Shown one piece after another: positions 24,031-34,678 of a stretch of DNA of 64,000 nucleotides. The notes under the pieces were generated by a model, which saw only the letters and a program-made list of their open reading frames with translations, was not told the DNA's origin and searched no databases. The position numbers and the translations under genes were made by a program. Position 1 is the stretch's first letter. Every line of letters starts with the position of its first letter. Source of the stretch: Zygnema cylindricum (lineage: Eukaryota > Streptophyta > Zygnematophyceae > Zygnematales > Zygnemataceae); assembly GCA_037447655.1 (NCBI GenBank), contig JBBHKE010002163.1, forward strand, positions 61,531 to 125,530, read 5' to 3'.

Positions 24031-24604
24031 TTAATTTCATTCAATTTTTTAACAAACTCCATTGTTGTATTTTTTTCTTTGATGTAGGCACGGGATTTCA
24101 TTCAATGAGCTGAATATGATGGACGAACACACGGATTGATTGTGGGAATGTCATCGAGGTTTTTTTGCTCCATTTAATATTACAACTTCCAAACAAATTT
24201 GTACATGGGTTAAAGGAGGTTAATTGATTATCATCTGTTACAAAGAAGAATTTTTATGGGTGATGTAGTTTTCGTTCATGTAGACGAATATTTTATTTAC
24301 GTTTGAAAAATAGGTATCTGGTTGTACATATTGTAGTTTTTTTGCGGTGAACCTCTTTGTGATTCTTAGGCGAAAATGATTGAATTTATTTCTAGGTGTA
24401 TTATTTGAAGATTTTATAATTGAAATTCATTTTGATGTTGTTCCAATCACGGTTGCTCTGATTTTATTTATCCATGTTTTGTAAATGTCAAGCGATACAC
24501 GTGATGAAATGTGTTGGCATTGTTAAGTATTTTGCTTGTCGCACACTTGATTATTTTTTCTCTTTCTCTCTCTCTCTCTCTATTTTTGTTCTTGTCACCC
24601 TATT

Positions 24605-24832
24605 TTAATTTTTGTATTTATTTTATCTCAGTCAATCTCACTTTTTATTTTGTTTGTCTCTCTCTCCCTTATCGTACTCAGCGGCGAGAATGTATCGTCG
24701 CTTAGTGTTATGTTTTTTTATCGTGCTAGTCAACGATGAGAATGTCTCCTCGCTGAATGGCATTTATAATTTTTCACCATTCAGCACCGACACTATTTCA
24801 ACACAAGGAGTCGGAACCCATTTCTCCATCCC
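24605..24832. repeat. left subterminal block of transposon Z copy 1
   Basis: Contains CAGCGGCGAGA, TATCGTCGCTTAG, CAACGATGAGA and CCTCGCTGAATGG, inverted TCGTCGCTG-type motifs. They match those at 26240-26400 and 45905-46100. The block joins abruptly to transposase sequence at ~24833, so copy 1 appears internally deleted on this side. Confidence 0.5.
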
Positions 24833-26125
24833 ATGAGTCGAACCATCAAAGTCATCGACTCTCCGCCTCTCGCAACGTCCGCGTATTTAACCACCTCGTG
24901 CGCGCGAAAACCCAACGTCCTTTTCTTATCTATATTTACAATGACGTGGGTCTCGTCCATGTTTTTGACTAGATCTTTGTTGTAGCGACCTAATATCACA
25001 ATAACACATAAAAATGTAAAAAGAAAACAACACACATAAGTATGATGGTAGGGGCAACAACTTTCATTCGCGTATTTGTATTTATAAACCTCGACAAAAA
25101 CATAAAAAATAATAGATGTAACATATATTACAACACGTATCAATGAGTTTTATAAAAGTACAAAAATCTCACCCGATAAAAAATCCTCGTTTTAACTCTC
25201 CCATGTGATATGCTACACCGCGAATCGTAATTAGAGTAAATTACTCTAATTCGATCGCTCGAAGTTTCGACTATATCACATGAAATAGAGTAAATGATTC
25301 TAATTTTTTCATTATTATATTTAAGGTAAAGTTTAATTAGCGCTTTTAATTCTAATATAGGTTCGTTTTAAATAGTGTGGAGTACCGACGACCTCCGACC
25401 GTGCAAAATTGTACTTTATTAAGTAAAAAAGTACAAATAATGATTTAATACAACCCATTATTAGGTAACCGCCTTTTAACAAACCGCGTAGTGCAAACGT
25501 CATAGTGACGATAAACTGTACATTTTGCCAAATTGTGAACGAATACCTTATTTACAATACAGGATATTAGGTGCCAAATTAGAGAACTTACATAAATTAC
25601 AGTAAACTTCATAGTTGAAACATCTCTATGACATAAATTAGCTTTCATTACTCTATTTTTTTTTTTTAGTTTTTGTACTCTAATTTTTTCATTACTCTAA
25701 TTACGATTCGCGGTGTTTTGTTTTTTCAATGTACTCCTTCTCCGGGCTTAATAGTAACTTGCTTTTTTGAGCCCTCGTGACAATATTGTGTTTCACGTAA
25801 AACCGTTAAGTCCATCGTTTTGTCATTTTCATTTTGATCTCCTTACCTTTTTTGTCGAAAAACAACCTCGCATTATCCTTCTCCATACGTTTAATGATAT
25901 AAACTGCCATGGTCCCCACAATAGTTTGAGACATTTTCAAACCAGCCTTCTTGAACTAGTATAACTCCTCCACCAACTCCGAGTGCACCGTTGTGACCCA
26001 CGGGAATTCCTTCCCCCCCTACCTGGCAATGCCTTTGTCACCATCACACTTCTTCTTCCAAATCCCGCAGTCAACAAGGTGTGTGCGTCGCCCGTATGCT
26101 TCTCAATGTCGGAACCCTAACCTTC
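24833..26125 (-). pseudogene. DDE_1-type transposase fragments, transposon Z copy 1
   Basis: Degenerate relative of the transposase at 44424-45734. Exon-2-like sequence (24833-25000) contains the first catalytic Asp region, NMDETHVIVNID. Exon-1-like sequence (25150-25213 and 25717-26100) contains the HTH region and HMGELK, with frame breaks. A family-2 MITE (25214-25716) splits exon 1 in this copy but not in copy 2. The sequence needed for the second Asp and the last acidic residue is missing. It is non-functional. Confidence 0.7.
25214..25716. mobile_element. MITE family 2, ~503 bp, inserted in transposase exon 1
   Basis: The ends ACACCGCGAATCGTAATTAG (25215) and CTAATTACGATTCGCGGTGT (to 25716) are perfect inverted repeats over ~25 bp. 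The orthologous position in copy 2 (near 45366, GTGATATGC|AACCA) is uninterrupted, which independently shows the insertion. I could not identify a clean target duplication. Confidence 0.8.
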
Positions 26126-26235
26126 TACCACCGACTTGCATTTTAGTATTCTAAAACAAGAGGAAAGAAAAAAAAAGCAACAAGAACATGTCAGTCCTAA
26201 TTCATATAGAAAAAAATATAGATTATTTAGAAAAA

Positions 26236-26406
26236 AAAGTGCAAAGACGACCAACAGTCGTCGCTAAATTTAACGACGAATATTGGTCTTCGCTGGTTCA
26301 AATATCCGATGCCATTTCAAGATTCAACGACGAAAAGAAGTCGACGCTGGTTTGGGTAACCGATGCTTATACAAGATTGAGCGACGAGAGAAATTGTAGC
26401 TGGTTC
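26236..26406. repeat. TCGTCGCTG subterminal repeat cluster, Z copy 1
   Basis: GACGACC...TCGTCGCTAAATT, AACGACGAATATTGGTCTTCGCTGG, CGACGAAAAGAAGTCGACGCTGG and GCGACGAGAGAAATTGTAGCTGG: short inverted AGCGACGA/TCGTCGCT pairs spaced at ~50 bp. It aligns with 45905-46085. It is interrupted at 26406 by copia 1. Confidence 0.6.
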
Positions 26407-27442
26407 TGCGATTCTTTGTCCTTCATTGGACTCTAGAATTCACAAAGCCTCTAGATAGCTTTTAACTATCCCACTTCAAGCCACAACCACTGCTTCCCAA
26501 GAGGGCAAACTGACAATATGACTGCACCCCTGTGCAGCGTGGACTTCCCTTATTCCGTAGCAAAAAGAATCACTGAAAACGACCAACCAGCCTATTAGTT
26601 ATGGGGTGGCAAAGATGCCTATTTTATACAAACCTTCAAAGGGAGAGGTGACTATATCTCAAAAACACTAAGTCCTTATTCTCTCTAATAACTCCTATCT
26701 ACTGAAGTACGGACCAATCATATTACTGTACCGTACTAGAAAGTACTACTGCCGGTGTACCTTTTGTACGACCAATGTACGACAAGACTATTACGTGGAC
26801 GCGTGCCCTCGTTTTACTCGTCCGTAAATTCCTCGGAATTCCCGCGACCAAATGTGATCTCTCCACGTGGCGCCAGGTCATGCCATGTTACAAAAAGCCA
26901 AAGTGACCACTCCGGGATCTCGGCGATGACGTGCGCCGTTGGATAAGAACTAAAATGAAATCTTAGCCGTTATAAATACTTGCATGATATTTGTTTCGCT
27001 GTCGATACAAAATGCGCAATATCCGTTTTGAAACCGTACGGTATTCCGTACTTTACAAAACTGTATCTATGCATGTTGTATACATTTTTAGTTAAATGAG
27101 TTAGTTCACTCCTAAAGAATTAAATATTTATCAAACCCTATAGCATTTAGCATTGGTCCTAGAGTAATAGGATAAAGTTGACCGCTACCGGCCAACTTGA
27201 CGGACGACAGGTACCAGGATCAAATCATGGGTCCGTCAAGTATATTTTTAGTAGCCTACTAAAAAACAACTGCCTGTTGTGCTAAGGCAGCCATGATTCA
27301 ACCACTCTATCTATCCTTTAGTGACTACAAGTATGGTGGCCTGAGAGAGGAGGTGGAGGCAGGCTGTTCGCCCTTTTCTTTTCCTTTTTATAGTGATATA
27401 TTTAGACCTAGAAAATACTCTATAAATCTAGTAATTTCAACA
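26407..27442 (-). repeat. 3' LTR of copia 1 (1036 bp)
   Basis: On the minus strand it starts TGTTGAAATTACTAG after a purine tract (27443-27459, CTAGAAAATAAGGGGAG) and ends AAGAATCGCA at 26407. The ATG 20 nt before the end is present (26426). The 5-bp flank is GGTTC (26402-26406). A tRNA-like block lies at 27150-27240. It has a G-box region (CCACGTGGC, 26865) and a GTAC cluster (26705-26790). Confidence 0.9.
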
Positions 27443-30400
27443 CTCCCCTTATTTTCTAGTCTTACTTTAACTTTAGTTTTAGTCCACATTTTTCTCTACA
27501 ATAATTTAATTTGGGAGAAGGCACTGGTTTTGTCATCACACCAACCACCATTTCCTCATCAAATCTATATACAAGATTCACAATTTTATTCTTAATTTTT
27601 TCTCTCACAAAACTTAATCTTATGTCCATCTGCTTAGCCTTGAAATGATGTTTTGGATTAGCTGGAATTGCAATGGCAACTTGATTATCACAAAATACTT
27701 CATGCACTCCCTCCTTCATATACCCCAGTTCTTGCTACAAGGATTTGACCCACATAAACTCTTTCACAACAGAACAAGAGGCCATGTACTCAGCCTCCAT
27801 AGTAGACTGAGCAACCACTTTTTGTTGTTTGCAGCTCCAACAATATGCACCTTCCTCCACATACAACACATACCCAGAAGTGCATCTTCTCATAGGTGCA
27901 TCCCCATAAGTGACATCATTCCAAGTAGTGATATCAGTGTGCTCCCCTCCCAAATTCAACCATAACTCTCTGGTTCCTACCAGATATCCCATGACTCTCT
28001 TGGCTGCCTCCCAATCTCTCTTCTTAGGATCGTTAAGACTCCTCCTGAGGACTCTTAGTGGTGCCGCTATTTCCGGCCTTGTACAGTTCATAAAATAGAT
28101 CAAACTTCCTACGACCTGTCTATAAAGGATAGACTTCATAAACTCTCTCTCGTCTAGACTCATCTGATCATCTAAGATCATCACTCCCCCTTCTACACTC
28201 CCATCACTTACTTTTTTCAAGTCCATGGGAATGGAACAACTGTTAGCCTTTTCCATATGGAATTTGTGAAGCATATTACCTATTGCTTCTTTCTAAGTAA
28301 GTGTGATAATCCTTTTCCCCCTATCTCTCTCCATTTGGATCACCAAAATGTATCTTGCTTCGCCTAAATCTTTCATATCAAATTTGCTTCTAAGATCTTT
28401 CTATAGCCTATTGATCTTTTCCAAAGACTAACTAAGCACAAGCAGATCATCCACATAGATCGTAATAAAAATGACACCATTCTCATCTTCAAACATATAG
28501 ATAGAATGGTCAAAGCTGATCCGGATATATCCCAGACCAGTGAGAAACTCATCTAGTTTCTTATTCCACTGTCGGGGAGCCTGCTTTAGTCCATTTAAAG
28601 ACTTTATAAGCCTGCAAACTTTGCTCTCTTCTCCTTCCTTGACGAACCCCTCTGGTTGCCTCATAAAAATCTCTTCCTGTAACTCACCATTAAGAAAAGC
28701 GGCCTTAATGTCCACCTGGTGTATTTCCATGTCTTTCATTGTTGCCAGACCGAGGAGAATCCTTACTGATGGGAACCGGAACAACTAGAGCAAAGGTCTC
28801 CTCATAGTCAATCCCCTCCTTTTGGTTGAACCCTTTCGCTACCAAAAGAGCCTTATATCTCTCCATGGTATTATCTAGGTTCAGTTCTAGTTTAATTACC
28901 CATTTACAACCAATACGCTTTCTATCTAGAGGACAATCCGCTAGTTCCCAGGTATTTGCTTCCATGATGGAAGCCATCTCATCATTTATGGCTCTAATCC
29001 ATCTTTCTTTTTCTAGGCTATTCACTGCCTCTAAGTATGACCGAGGCTCATCAGGATGAGATAGCTTAGTTACTTTATGAGCAGCATGTTTCTCTTGTAT
29101 CCTTTTGTTGCTTTTTATCCCTCCCTCAAACTCTAAAGCTGGAATGAAAGGAAGTTTCGGGTTTCTCGTTACTGTCTAATCGGCTCTCCTATTCATGGAA
29201 GCCGGTTCTAGTTCCATCTTTTCTGTCTCTTCGAATTCCATAGGAATATGTGAGGTGTTCGGTAAATCTCTTGTATATTGGATCTCCCTTGAATCTGCAA
29301 TCACTATTTCACTCATGTCCTTTTTCAAAAAGACAAGACTCTCTTCACTTTCAGACTCAAAGCGGATTTTTATCTTTTTCGTATATTTGAAGGGGTCAAA
29401 TGACTTTCCTTCATCCATGACAACTAGGTGTTTCAACAGAATAATATCTTGCTTTGCTAAGTCATAGAGTCTATATCCCTTGATATCTTCATCATATCCT
29501 ACAAAGTATCCAGGTTTTCCCTTAACATCAAGTTTCCAGTTTTTCTTATCCGTATCAAGATTGTAAACTTGGCTACCGGTTACTTTAAGGTGTGAGATAT
29601 CTAGTTTCTTTCCAACCCATCTCTCATAAAGTGTCATATCCTTTACGGCTGAGGTAAGGACTCTATTCTTAATGTAGGTCGTACAGTTCATAGCTTCTTC
29701 CCAAAATCTCTTTCCTATTTTGTTGTAAGCCAACATACTACATACAATATCTCCTAGTGTTTGATTCAATCTTTCAGCTACCCCATTTTGTTTGGGTTAA
29801 TTAGTACCGTTTTTCTGGTGCCGAACTCCCTCATCTCTCAGGTATTCTTCAAACTGGTTAGAGGTATATTCTCCCCCATTATCACTCCTTATTCTCTTAA
29901 TGAGGGTTCCATGCAACTTCTCACTCTAGGCTATATATTTTTTGAAGTAAGTTGGTGTTGGAGACTTTGTTTTTAGGAAGTAGACTCTGGAGTACCTAGA
30001 CCAGTCATCAGTTATTGTTAACATAAACCTCTTCCCTCGAACCGAAGGTAATATTGCAGGTCCCCAGATATCTGTGTGGACTAGATCAAGTACTTTTTCC
30101 CCCCTATATGTGGCGGCTTTGGGAAAAGGAAGTCTGTGAGCTTTTCCTTGAGCACATCCACTACAATCATCCACCATACCAAGCTTCTTTATTTCCCTCA
30201 ACCTATCAAAATGCACATGCCCCAACTGCTTATGCAAATCATCATTTTTTGAACACCAACATAATAAGCATTCTTCTTTTCATTACTCAAGTTAAGCCCA
30301 AACATGCCTTGGCTACCCTAATTTGCCGTGAAGTAGACTTCATCCACATACTTAGCTATAAAGACTCTTTTTCTAGTGAAGGTATCAAACTCTTTGTCAT

Positions 30401-30851
30401 CTAATTCAGATGTAGAGACAAGATTTTTCCTCGGCTGAGGAATGTTGAGTACATCTGAGAATGTGAGTATAGAAGTCTTACCCTCCACTAAGACTTTCAG
30501 ATTTACTGACCCCACTAGATCTGTAGTATCCACTCTCCCATCCCCATACTCTATCTCTACAGTAAGGATCTTTCTTAGCTTAGTGAAAAGTTGCTTATCA
30601 CGACACATATGCATAGATGCACATGAGTCGATGATCCATCTTTCATGTGGAGCTTCCCGAATTGATCCAAGGGCACACTTCTGTCTCCGAGGGATCTCCT
30701 TCTCCTCTAGACTCTCGTCAAAAAGAAGCTCCCCATCCTCCTCAGAGGACTCGTCCTCGGTTTCTTCTGTCACCTTTGTGACCACAAGTGTTTTTTTCTT
30801 CCCTCTGGAAGAACCCCCTCCACGGTTTTCTCGGAGCCTCAGCTCCGACAA
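27443..30851 (-). pseudogene. copia 1 pol: protease-integrase-RT-RNase H, degraded
   Basis: Domain order is that of Ty1/copia. Protease motif with the Ser/Cys variant IIDSCASMHM is near 30610-30640. The integrase zinc region (HKQLGH...CSGCAQGK) is at 30150-30237, with core motifs HTDIWGP near 30075 and SDNGGEY near 29885. RT motifs include the active site YVDDLLVLS at ~28440-28465. RNase H motifs include MEAEYMA (~27790) and DNQ (~27685). The reading frame is broken by many stops and shifts: 30318-30851, 29926-30237, 29176-29769, 28705-29025, 28428-28784, 27735-28274 and 27462-27719 are separate frames. It would make replication enzymes if intact, but this copy cannot. Confidence 0.93.
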
Positions 30852-31770
30852 CTCGACACAATCCGCTATAAAGTGTCATGGCTTTTTGCAAAATTGACAA
30901 AGGCCCTTTGGGGGCCTCGATCCTCTAGATTGTTCTTTCCCCTTTGTACGTTTTCTTTGGATTCTTCCCCCATCGGTCCCCTCCTGCACCTAGAGCTTGA
31001 ATTCTCTTTCCTCCTCTCCTAATCCTTATGGTGTTTTCCTGCACAAGTATCATCCGGACCATTGTATTTCATTTCCATGAACTGTCAATCATTTCCTGTA
31101 CTCGGTACACTATGTTTTCGTACTCGTCTGGTAACTTTATGATGAGAGTGTTAACTTTCATCTTCATTGTACTTGTCCACCCGACACTTTCCATCTCCAT
31201 ATACAAACAAGAAATATCATTACAATAATCTAACATCTTTCCTCCTTTGTAAGTGTAACTCACTCGCTTCTGCTCAGTCAACTAGAGCTCCTGAATAGTT
31301 TCAGCTCTATAGATCTCCACCAAACTCACCCACAACTCCTCGGCCTTCTAAATGTGAAGGTGAGGGTCGGCCAAAGCTTGAGTGAGGTGCCTTAGAATGA
31401 AGTTATTGGCAACCATGTTTACGTCTTCCCACATTTGAGTATCGTTTTCCACGGTCTTCACAACCGCCGCTCCCGGTGCCGTGGCAATAGGAGTAAAGGG
31501 TGTCTCCTTCCCTTTCCCTTTTTCGGACACACTGCTATCCCCATCATCTGCCTCCTCCGCTGAAGCAGTCGCTGCTGTAGGAAACCTTACTCCTCCAAAT
31601 CCTGGTGGAGTTCCCGAAGGTTGACGTTTCACTTGTCCACTGACGATACCCCAGTATCGTTTTTCGCACAAAGCCCCCATCATCATGACTTCCCAACAGA
31701 TGAACCGAGATCCATTGAAGGTGGGCACCCTAGAGGGTGGGCCCATAACCTGCAATTCTGTGTCCTCCAC
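30852..31770 (-). pseudogene. copia 1 gag, broken, initiating inside the LTR
   Basis: Capsid/nucleocapsid precursor of a copia retrotransposon. The first codon (31770-31768) is GTG here, where sister copies have ATG. It lies inside the 5' LTR, 20 nt from its end. The frame reads xEDTELQVMGPPSRVP, then a UBN2-like gag segment (VANNFILRHLTQAL, then VYRVQEM). Stops occur after HLHI at ~31348 and elsewhere. A CCHC zinc knuckle (QFC-KKP-*-H...C) is recognisable near 30870-30900 with a stop inside it. Residues 8-12 (VMGPP) are encoded by the primer-binding site. Confidence 0.85.
31736..31750 (-). promoter_or_regulatory. primer-binding site of copia 1 (half initiator tRNA-Met)
   Basis: GGTTATGGGCCCACC on the minus strand directly follows the LTR terminal CA. 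All 15 nt are complementary to the anticodon arm of plant initiator tRNA-Met as I recall it. It is also coding sequence for gag residues. Confidence 0.8.
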
Positions 31771-32772
31771 TAGACTACAAAATTCTGGAAGCCTCTAGAT
31801 AGCTTTTAACTAACCCACTTCAAGCCACAACCATTGCTGCCCATGAGGGCAAACTGACAGTATGACTGCACCCTTCTGTAACGTGGACTCCCCTAAATGC
31901 GTAGCAAAAAGAATCATTAAAAACGGCCAACCAACCTATTAGTTATGGGGTAGCAAAAATGCCTATTTTATACAAACCCTCAAGGGGAGAGGTGACTATA
32001 TCTCAAAAACACTAAGTTTTAATTCTCTCTAATAACTCTTATCTACTGAAATATGACTAATCATATTACTCTACTTTACCAGAAAGTACTAATGCTGGTG
32101 TACCTTTTGTAGGACTAATGTACGACAAGACTATTACGTAGACGCGTGCCCTCGTTTTACTCGTCCATAGATTCCTCAGAATTTCCGCGACCAAATGTGA
32201 TCTCTCCACGTGGCGCCAGGTCATGCCATGTCAGAAAAAGCCAAAGTGACCACTCCGGGATCTCGGCGATGATGTGCGCCGTTGGATAAGAACCAAAATG
32301 AAATCTCAACCGTTATAAATACTTGCGCGATATTTGTTTCGCTGTCGAAACAAAATGTGCGGTATCCGTTTCGAAACCGTACGGTATTCCGTACTTTACA
32401 AAACTGTATCTATGCATGTCGTACATCATTTGAGTTAAATGAATTAGTTCACTCCTAAATAATTAAATATTTATCAAACCCTATAGCATTTAGCATTGGT
32501 CCTAGACTAATAGGATAAAGCTAACCGCTACCGGCCAACTTGACGGACGACAGGTACCAGGATCAAATCATGGGTCCGTCAAGTATATTTTTAGTAACCT
32601 ACTAAAAAACAATTGTTTGTTGAGCTAAGGCAGCCATGATTCAACCACTATCTCTATCATTCAGTGACCAGAAGTTTGGTGGCTAGAGAGAGGAGGTGGA
32701 GGGAAGTTGTCCGCCCTTTTCTTTTCCTTTTTATACTGATATATTTAGACCTAGAAAATACTCTATAAATCT
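31751..32772 (-). repeat. 5' LTR of copia 1, lacking its first ~14 bp
   Basis: Closely similar to the 3' LTR at 26407-27442 along its length. The terminal TGTTGAAATTACT is missing: the sequence passes from CTCTATAAATCT straight into TGAAGATGTCGCTATG, which belongs to transposon Z. A small deletion took the LTR tip, the second target duplication and ~15 bp of Z. It contains a tRNA-like block at ~32495-32582. Confidence 0.85.
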
Positions 32773-33763
32773 TGAAGATGTCGCTATGTTTTTAAAACCA
32801 CAAGAGAAACAAAAAAAAACAAAAAAATAAGTGAGTGGGTGAAAGATGGCAAGTGATAGAGTGGAGAAGGAGTAAATTTTGCCGGGGTCAAAAATACATA
32901 CCAACTACCGTTTATTTTTGACAACTCCCGTGTGAGCCTCATCAAGTGCTCTCGATTCGCTCTTATTTGTTCTTGTTTGGACGCTACTTGTTGAGTGAGT
33001 GCCGCGATTATTAATAGCAAATCCTCTCCTTTCGGTGGTGAAGGGGGCCTAATCTGCGTCGAAACCCTTTGTATTTCCCATAAACGATAGCGACGCACTT
33101 CGACATTGCAAAACTTTTGCAATATTGTCGTACGAGCATCTGGGAGAACGAGTATCTCGGGAGTTACTCGACATTCTTTTAGGATGTTATATAGCCAAGG
33201 ATCCCACGGATGATGATGACGTAACAACTTCGGAACATTAATCTTAAAACCATCCTCCCCAAGAACAACCCAAGTTAGCGGGGATTCGCCACATCAAATT
33301 GCCTTATGTTGGCAAAGGTCGAATCTCGGTCCTCAAGCGAGATAAAAAGCCATGTTGGATGTGCGGTGATATCGAAGGGGATGTCAAGAATTTGCGGAAA
33401 GGTATTTGTGTTCGGGTTTAGGGGTCGGGGTTCACCATACCGCCATTTTCCGGCCATTTGACAACGAAAATATAATGTCCGGGTCAAGGCACAAAACTGT
33501 CCATTTCCTCCTCTCTCGTTGGAGGAGAAAAATACGAACCCAGATGCTCAACCGGGTATAGAGGTTGAGGATGCGAAGGAGCCATAACAATGGCTCTCTC
33601 ATTATTTGGCTTAGGAGGCGCCCCGAACACGTCGTCGTCCTCATCAAATTCCTCCTCACGTTGATTTTCCTCACTATTCCGAGTTTGCTCATCCTCGGTG
33701 GAGGGATCATCCTCGTTCTTCCACACGGCAATGTCCATGGGTTGCAAAATTTTGAGGATGGCC
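32773..33763 (-). pseudogene. ORF2 of transposon Z, copy 1 (function unknown)
   Basis: I do not recognise this protein. Minus-strand frames carry, in order: an acidic region (NEDDPSTEDEQ...EEEFDEDDD), a proline-rich segment, the motif KWRYGEPRPLNPN, then HPTWLFISLEDR...IRQFDVANPR, LLRHHHPWDPWLYNILKECR, and a heptad-like Gln/Arg-rich C-terminus (ALTQQVASKQEQIRANREHLMRL) that may form a coiled coil. The same order is found at 46190-47090. Stops and shifts separate the pieces at ~33275 and ~33480. At its upstream end the native frame is fused in frame to the LTR-encoded start of copia 2's LTR (METTEFQ|AILKI at 33783). The association with a transposase in both copies suggests a transposon accessory protein or captured host gene. 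Confidence 0.55.
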
Positions 33764-34665
33764 TGAAATTCTGTGGTCTCCATTGTCCCACAAAATGAGA
33801 AGCCTATGCAAAGCCTCTAGGATAAAATTTTCCCCTTCCACTTTCTCACTGAATAGGTGCCGCCCACGCACACAAAAACTCTAACAACCCTCACCCGTGT
33901 GAGGACAAGACTCCCTTGAGTCAAATGCAAAAAGAATCACTGAATTTGCTTCCTTGAAGAGTAAGTTATGGCTGGCCAAAGATGGCCTATAAATACAACA
34001 GGTCTTTTGGAGAGAGGAGCCTCAAAAACGCTAAGTCCCTTAACTCCTACTCAGAACTACCTACTACTCTACCGTAGGCTAATCAAAAGAGTGTATAGTA
34101 CAAGAAGGTAGAGTGACCGATTGTACTTCTTGTACGGCCTTTGTACAACATGGCCTTCTAGTTGATACTTGTCAACTTGGGAGCCATCGTTCCTCCTCCC
34201 ATCCTTTCCGGCGTCCGATGATGTGGCGCCACGTGGCAGAGGGCGCCGTTATGTTCGAAAGCCGCCAAAGATTCATTCGGGTTTGGCGGAGCGACAACGC
34301 CCGTCCCATAATGTATTTTACACGGTTAGATTTGCGTCCGCGAGCGTCGTTTGATTATAGATGACGTTTTGTCAATTTTAGTATGTTTAAGTGAAAGTGA
34401 CGTTTCGCGTAACACTTTAATTAACTACCGAACCACAAACGTGTATCGTTTCCCTAACGCCTAAATGGTTAAGGCGTATGTCTACAGTATATTTTGCAGA
34501 CCAGGGTTCAAATACTGATTAGAGCAACATTTTGGTAATCTATCAATCTGTCTGCCGGTCTGCCTGTTTCTTTCTAACTATGGCGACAGCCATGGTGACT
34601 CTCTCTCTCTATCTTCACTCTAGAGTCTAAATTAAGAAGTGAATAATAATTACTTCTTTTCAACA
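33764..34665 (-). repeat. 3' LTR of copia 2 (902 bp)
   Basis: On the minus strand it starts TGTTGAAAAGAAG next to a G-rich purine tract (34666-34672) and ends CAGAATTTCA at 33764. An ATG sits 20 nt before the end (33783). It pairs with the 900-bp LTR at 41605-42504. The left flank (TGGCC) does not match the right flank of the element (ACAAA). The antisense tRNA-like block lies at 34449-34530. Confidence 0.9.
34449..34530 (+). repeat. tRNA-like block in the LTR of copia 2
   Basis: A D-arm-like GCC-TAAATGGTTAA-GGC (34459-34475), an anticodon-arm-like GTCTAC...GCAGAC (34480-34501) and a T-arm/B-box-like CAGGGTTCAAATACTG (34502-34517) occur in tRNA order and spacing. This is the clearest of the tRNA-like blocks. 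It lacks a paired acceptor stem, so it is a pseudo-tRNA or SINE-like relic. Confidence 0.6.
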
Positions 34666-34678
34666 CCCCCCTTAATTC

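Noticed and set aside
34449-34530. A functional tRNA gene
   Set aside because: The D-, anticodon- and T-arm-like parts are present, but there is no paired acceptor stem, the copies diverge, and the block is embedded in LTRs.
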